A program made the translations under genes and the position numbers. From UBA1422 sp041752735 (GTDB taxonomy: Bacteria > Bacillota > Clostridia > Peptostreptococcales > Anaerovoracaceae), in the NCBI GenBank assembly GCA_041752735.1, contig JBGSVW010000001.1, positions 1-41,662 of the forward strand: a DNA stretch of 41,662 nucleotides, read 5' to 3'. Numbering within the stretch: position 1 is the stretch's first letter; each line of letters opens with the position of its first letter. Shown here piece after piece: positions 41,645-41,662 of this stretch. The notes under the pieces are model-generated. The model searched no databases. It was not told the DNA's origin and saw only the letters and a program-made list of their open reading frames with translations.

Positions 41645-41662
41645 TGAAGGTTGGTACCTTCA
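41645..41662 (-). other. hairpin in the 23S-5S spacer
   Basis: TGAAGGT/ACCTTCA (41645-41651 with 41656-41662), loop of four, cut by the window edge. Probably an rRNA processing site. Confidence 0.5.

Noticed and set aside
1..41662. Mobile elements, prophage, toxin-antitoxin or defence island
   Set aside because: No transposase, integrase, phage, restriction or toxin-antitoxin protein was seen among the genes; every sizeable gap was examined.

Overview
The window comes from a low-GC Gram-positive anaerobe of the Clostridia type. The evidence is the Firmicutes gene orders (murB-PHP-rapZ-whiA; tmk-holB-yaaT-trmN6), a class III fructose bisphosphatase, class I two-subunit [4Fe-4S] fumarase, rubrerythrin, an indolepyruvate:ferredoxin oxidoreductase, strong AGGAGG ribosome binding sites, and a Tad pilus locus without the outer-membrane secretin. 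I cannot name the genus. No insertion sequence, phage or CRISPR array was seen; the window looks like core chromosome with some lineage-specific loci.

Layout. 1-6186 (minus): rlmD (cut by the window edge), whiA, rapZ, a PHP phosphoesterase, murB and an AI-2E-family permease. 6187-10968 (plus): a divergent control region with a probable arginine operator, then argG-argH, trhA, mgtC-like and yfcE-like genes closed by a terminator. 11000-16351 (minus): a coupled operon paaK-iorA-iorB-paaK-ACT for arylpyruvate/arylacetyl-CoA metabolism. 16492-16902 (plus): a small membrane zinc-ribbon protein. 16967-26320 (minus): a Tad/Flp pilus locus (tadV, flp, tadE, cpaB, tadZ, tadA, tadB, tadC) followed by DUF192, a DivIVA-like coiled-coil protein and an Fe-S flavoprotein. 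26370-29806 (minus): a putative surface-glycan module (FAD oxidoreductase, GtrA, large membrane protein). 30046-30426: an exported protein with an Asp/Glu tail. 30543-30619: tRNA-Arg(ACG). 30689-35944 (minus): murA, rubrerythrin, fumarase alpha and beta, fbp. 36079-40063 (minus): tmk, holB, yaaT, trmN6, an AbrB regulator and small membrane proteins. 40256-41368 (plus): alanine dehydrogenase. 41526-41641 (minus): 5S rRNA, the tail of an rrn operon lying beyond the window.

The most interesting element is the leader of the Tad locus. It has a strong promoter, then a class I cyclic-di-GMP (GEMM-I) aptamer, then an intrinsic terminator ending just before the ribosome binding site of tadV, the prepilin peptidase gene. 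This puts pilus maturation, and by read-through perhaps the whole machine, under second-messenger control. Further down, flp has its own promoter and a leader hairpin, a GC-rich terminator-like hairpin follows flp, and a string of stem-loops separates tadE from cpaB. Together these suggest layered control of pilin stoichiometry.

Metabolically, ald, the two arylacetate-CoA ligases with IorAB, fumarase, fbp and argGH fit an amino-acid-using anaerobe, but that lifestyle is an inference.
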